NCBI GenBank assembly: GCA_031258755.1
Contig: JAIRMK010000138.1
Location: forward strand, 1-5,863
Direction: 5' to 3'
DNA from: Prevotellaceae bacterium
GTDB taxonomy: Bacteria > Bacteroidota > Bacteroidia > Bacteroidales > UBA932
Length of the DNA: 5,863 bases
A model generated the notes under the pieces. The model had not been told where the DNA came from and ran no database searches. It saw only the letters and a list, made by a program, of their open reading frames with translations. Positions 5,843 through 5,863 of this stretch are shown one piece after another. Position numbers and translations under genes: made by a program. Numbering within the stretch: position 1 is the first letter of the stretch; every line of letters starts with the position of its first letter.

Positions 5843-5863
5843 CAAAAACTTATAACTCGTCAA

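Noticed and set aside
5800..5863. Terminator after the phosphopantetheinyl transferase
   Set aside because: No stable stem followed by a U-tract is visible. The self-complementary GTAC sites alone are too short.

Overview
The window looks like chromosomal core sequence from a member of the Bacteroidota, most likely order Bacteroidales. The main support is a recognisable GldD lipoprotein, three intergenic matches to the Bacteroidota -7 promoter element TAnnTTTG, near absence of Shine-Dalgarno sequences, and an IspH with the C-terminal GATSTP-type motif. The genus cannot be fixed from this sequence. No mobile-element gene, CRISPR array, tRNA or rRNA was seen.

Layout. Bases 1-223 hold no gene. 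They contain five adjacent short hairpins (18-135), a 14-bp-period direct repeat (169-192) and a probable terminator (198-215). A minus-strand pair follows: ispH (2251 down to 1400), then a four-helix membrane metallophosphoesterase (1381 down to 224), 18 bp apart and probably one transcript. An 85-bp divergent intergenic region (2252-2336) carries a candidate promoter for each direction and a 9-bp inverted repeat. On the plus strand come radC (2337-3014), a 59-bp gap with another candidate promoter, and a tight four-gene block: an LPP20-like lipoprotein (3074-3646), a second LPP20-like exported protein overlapping it (3627-4592), gldD (4593-5162, starting on the base after the previous stop) and a Sfp-type 4'-phosphopantetheinyl transferase (5164-5799). 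The last 64 bases are non-coding and hold another 14-bp-period repeat.

How the genes may work together. IspH makes isoprenoid precursors and the phosphatase probably acts at the envelope. RadC is a JAMM-fold protein of uncertain role. The three consecutive exported or lipid-anchored proteins ending in GldD suggest an envelope or lipoprotein module whose first two members have no assigned function. The phosphopantetheinyl transferase activates carrier proteins and is a housekeeping neighbour. Most genes belong to known families. The least understood parts are the LPP20-like pair next to gldD and the hairpin-rich intergenic DNA. I found no convincing evidence of a wholly new multi-gene system.
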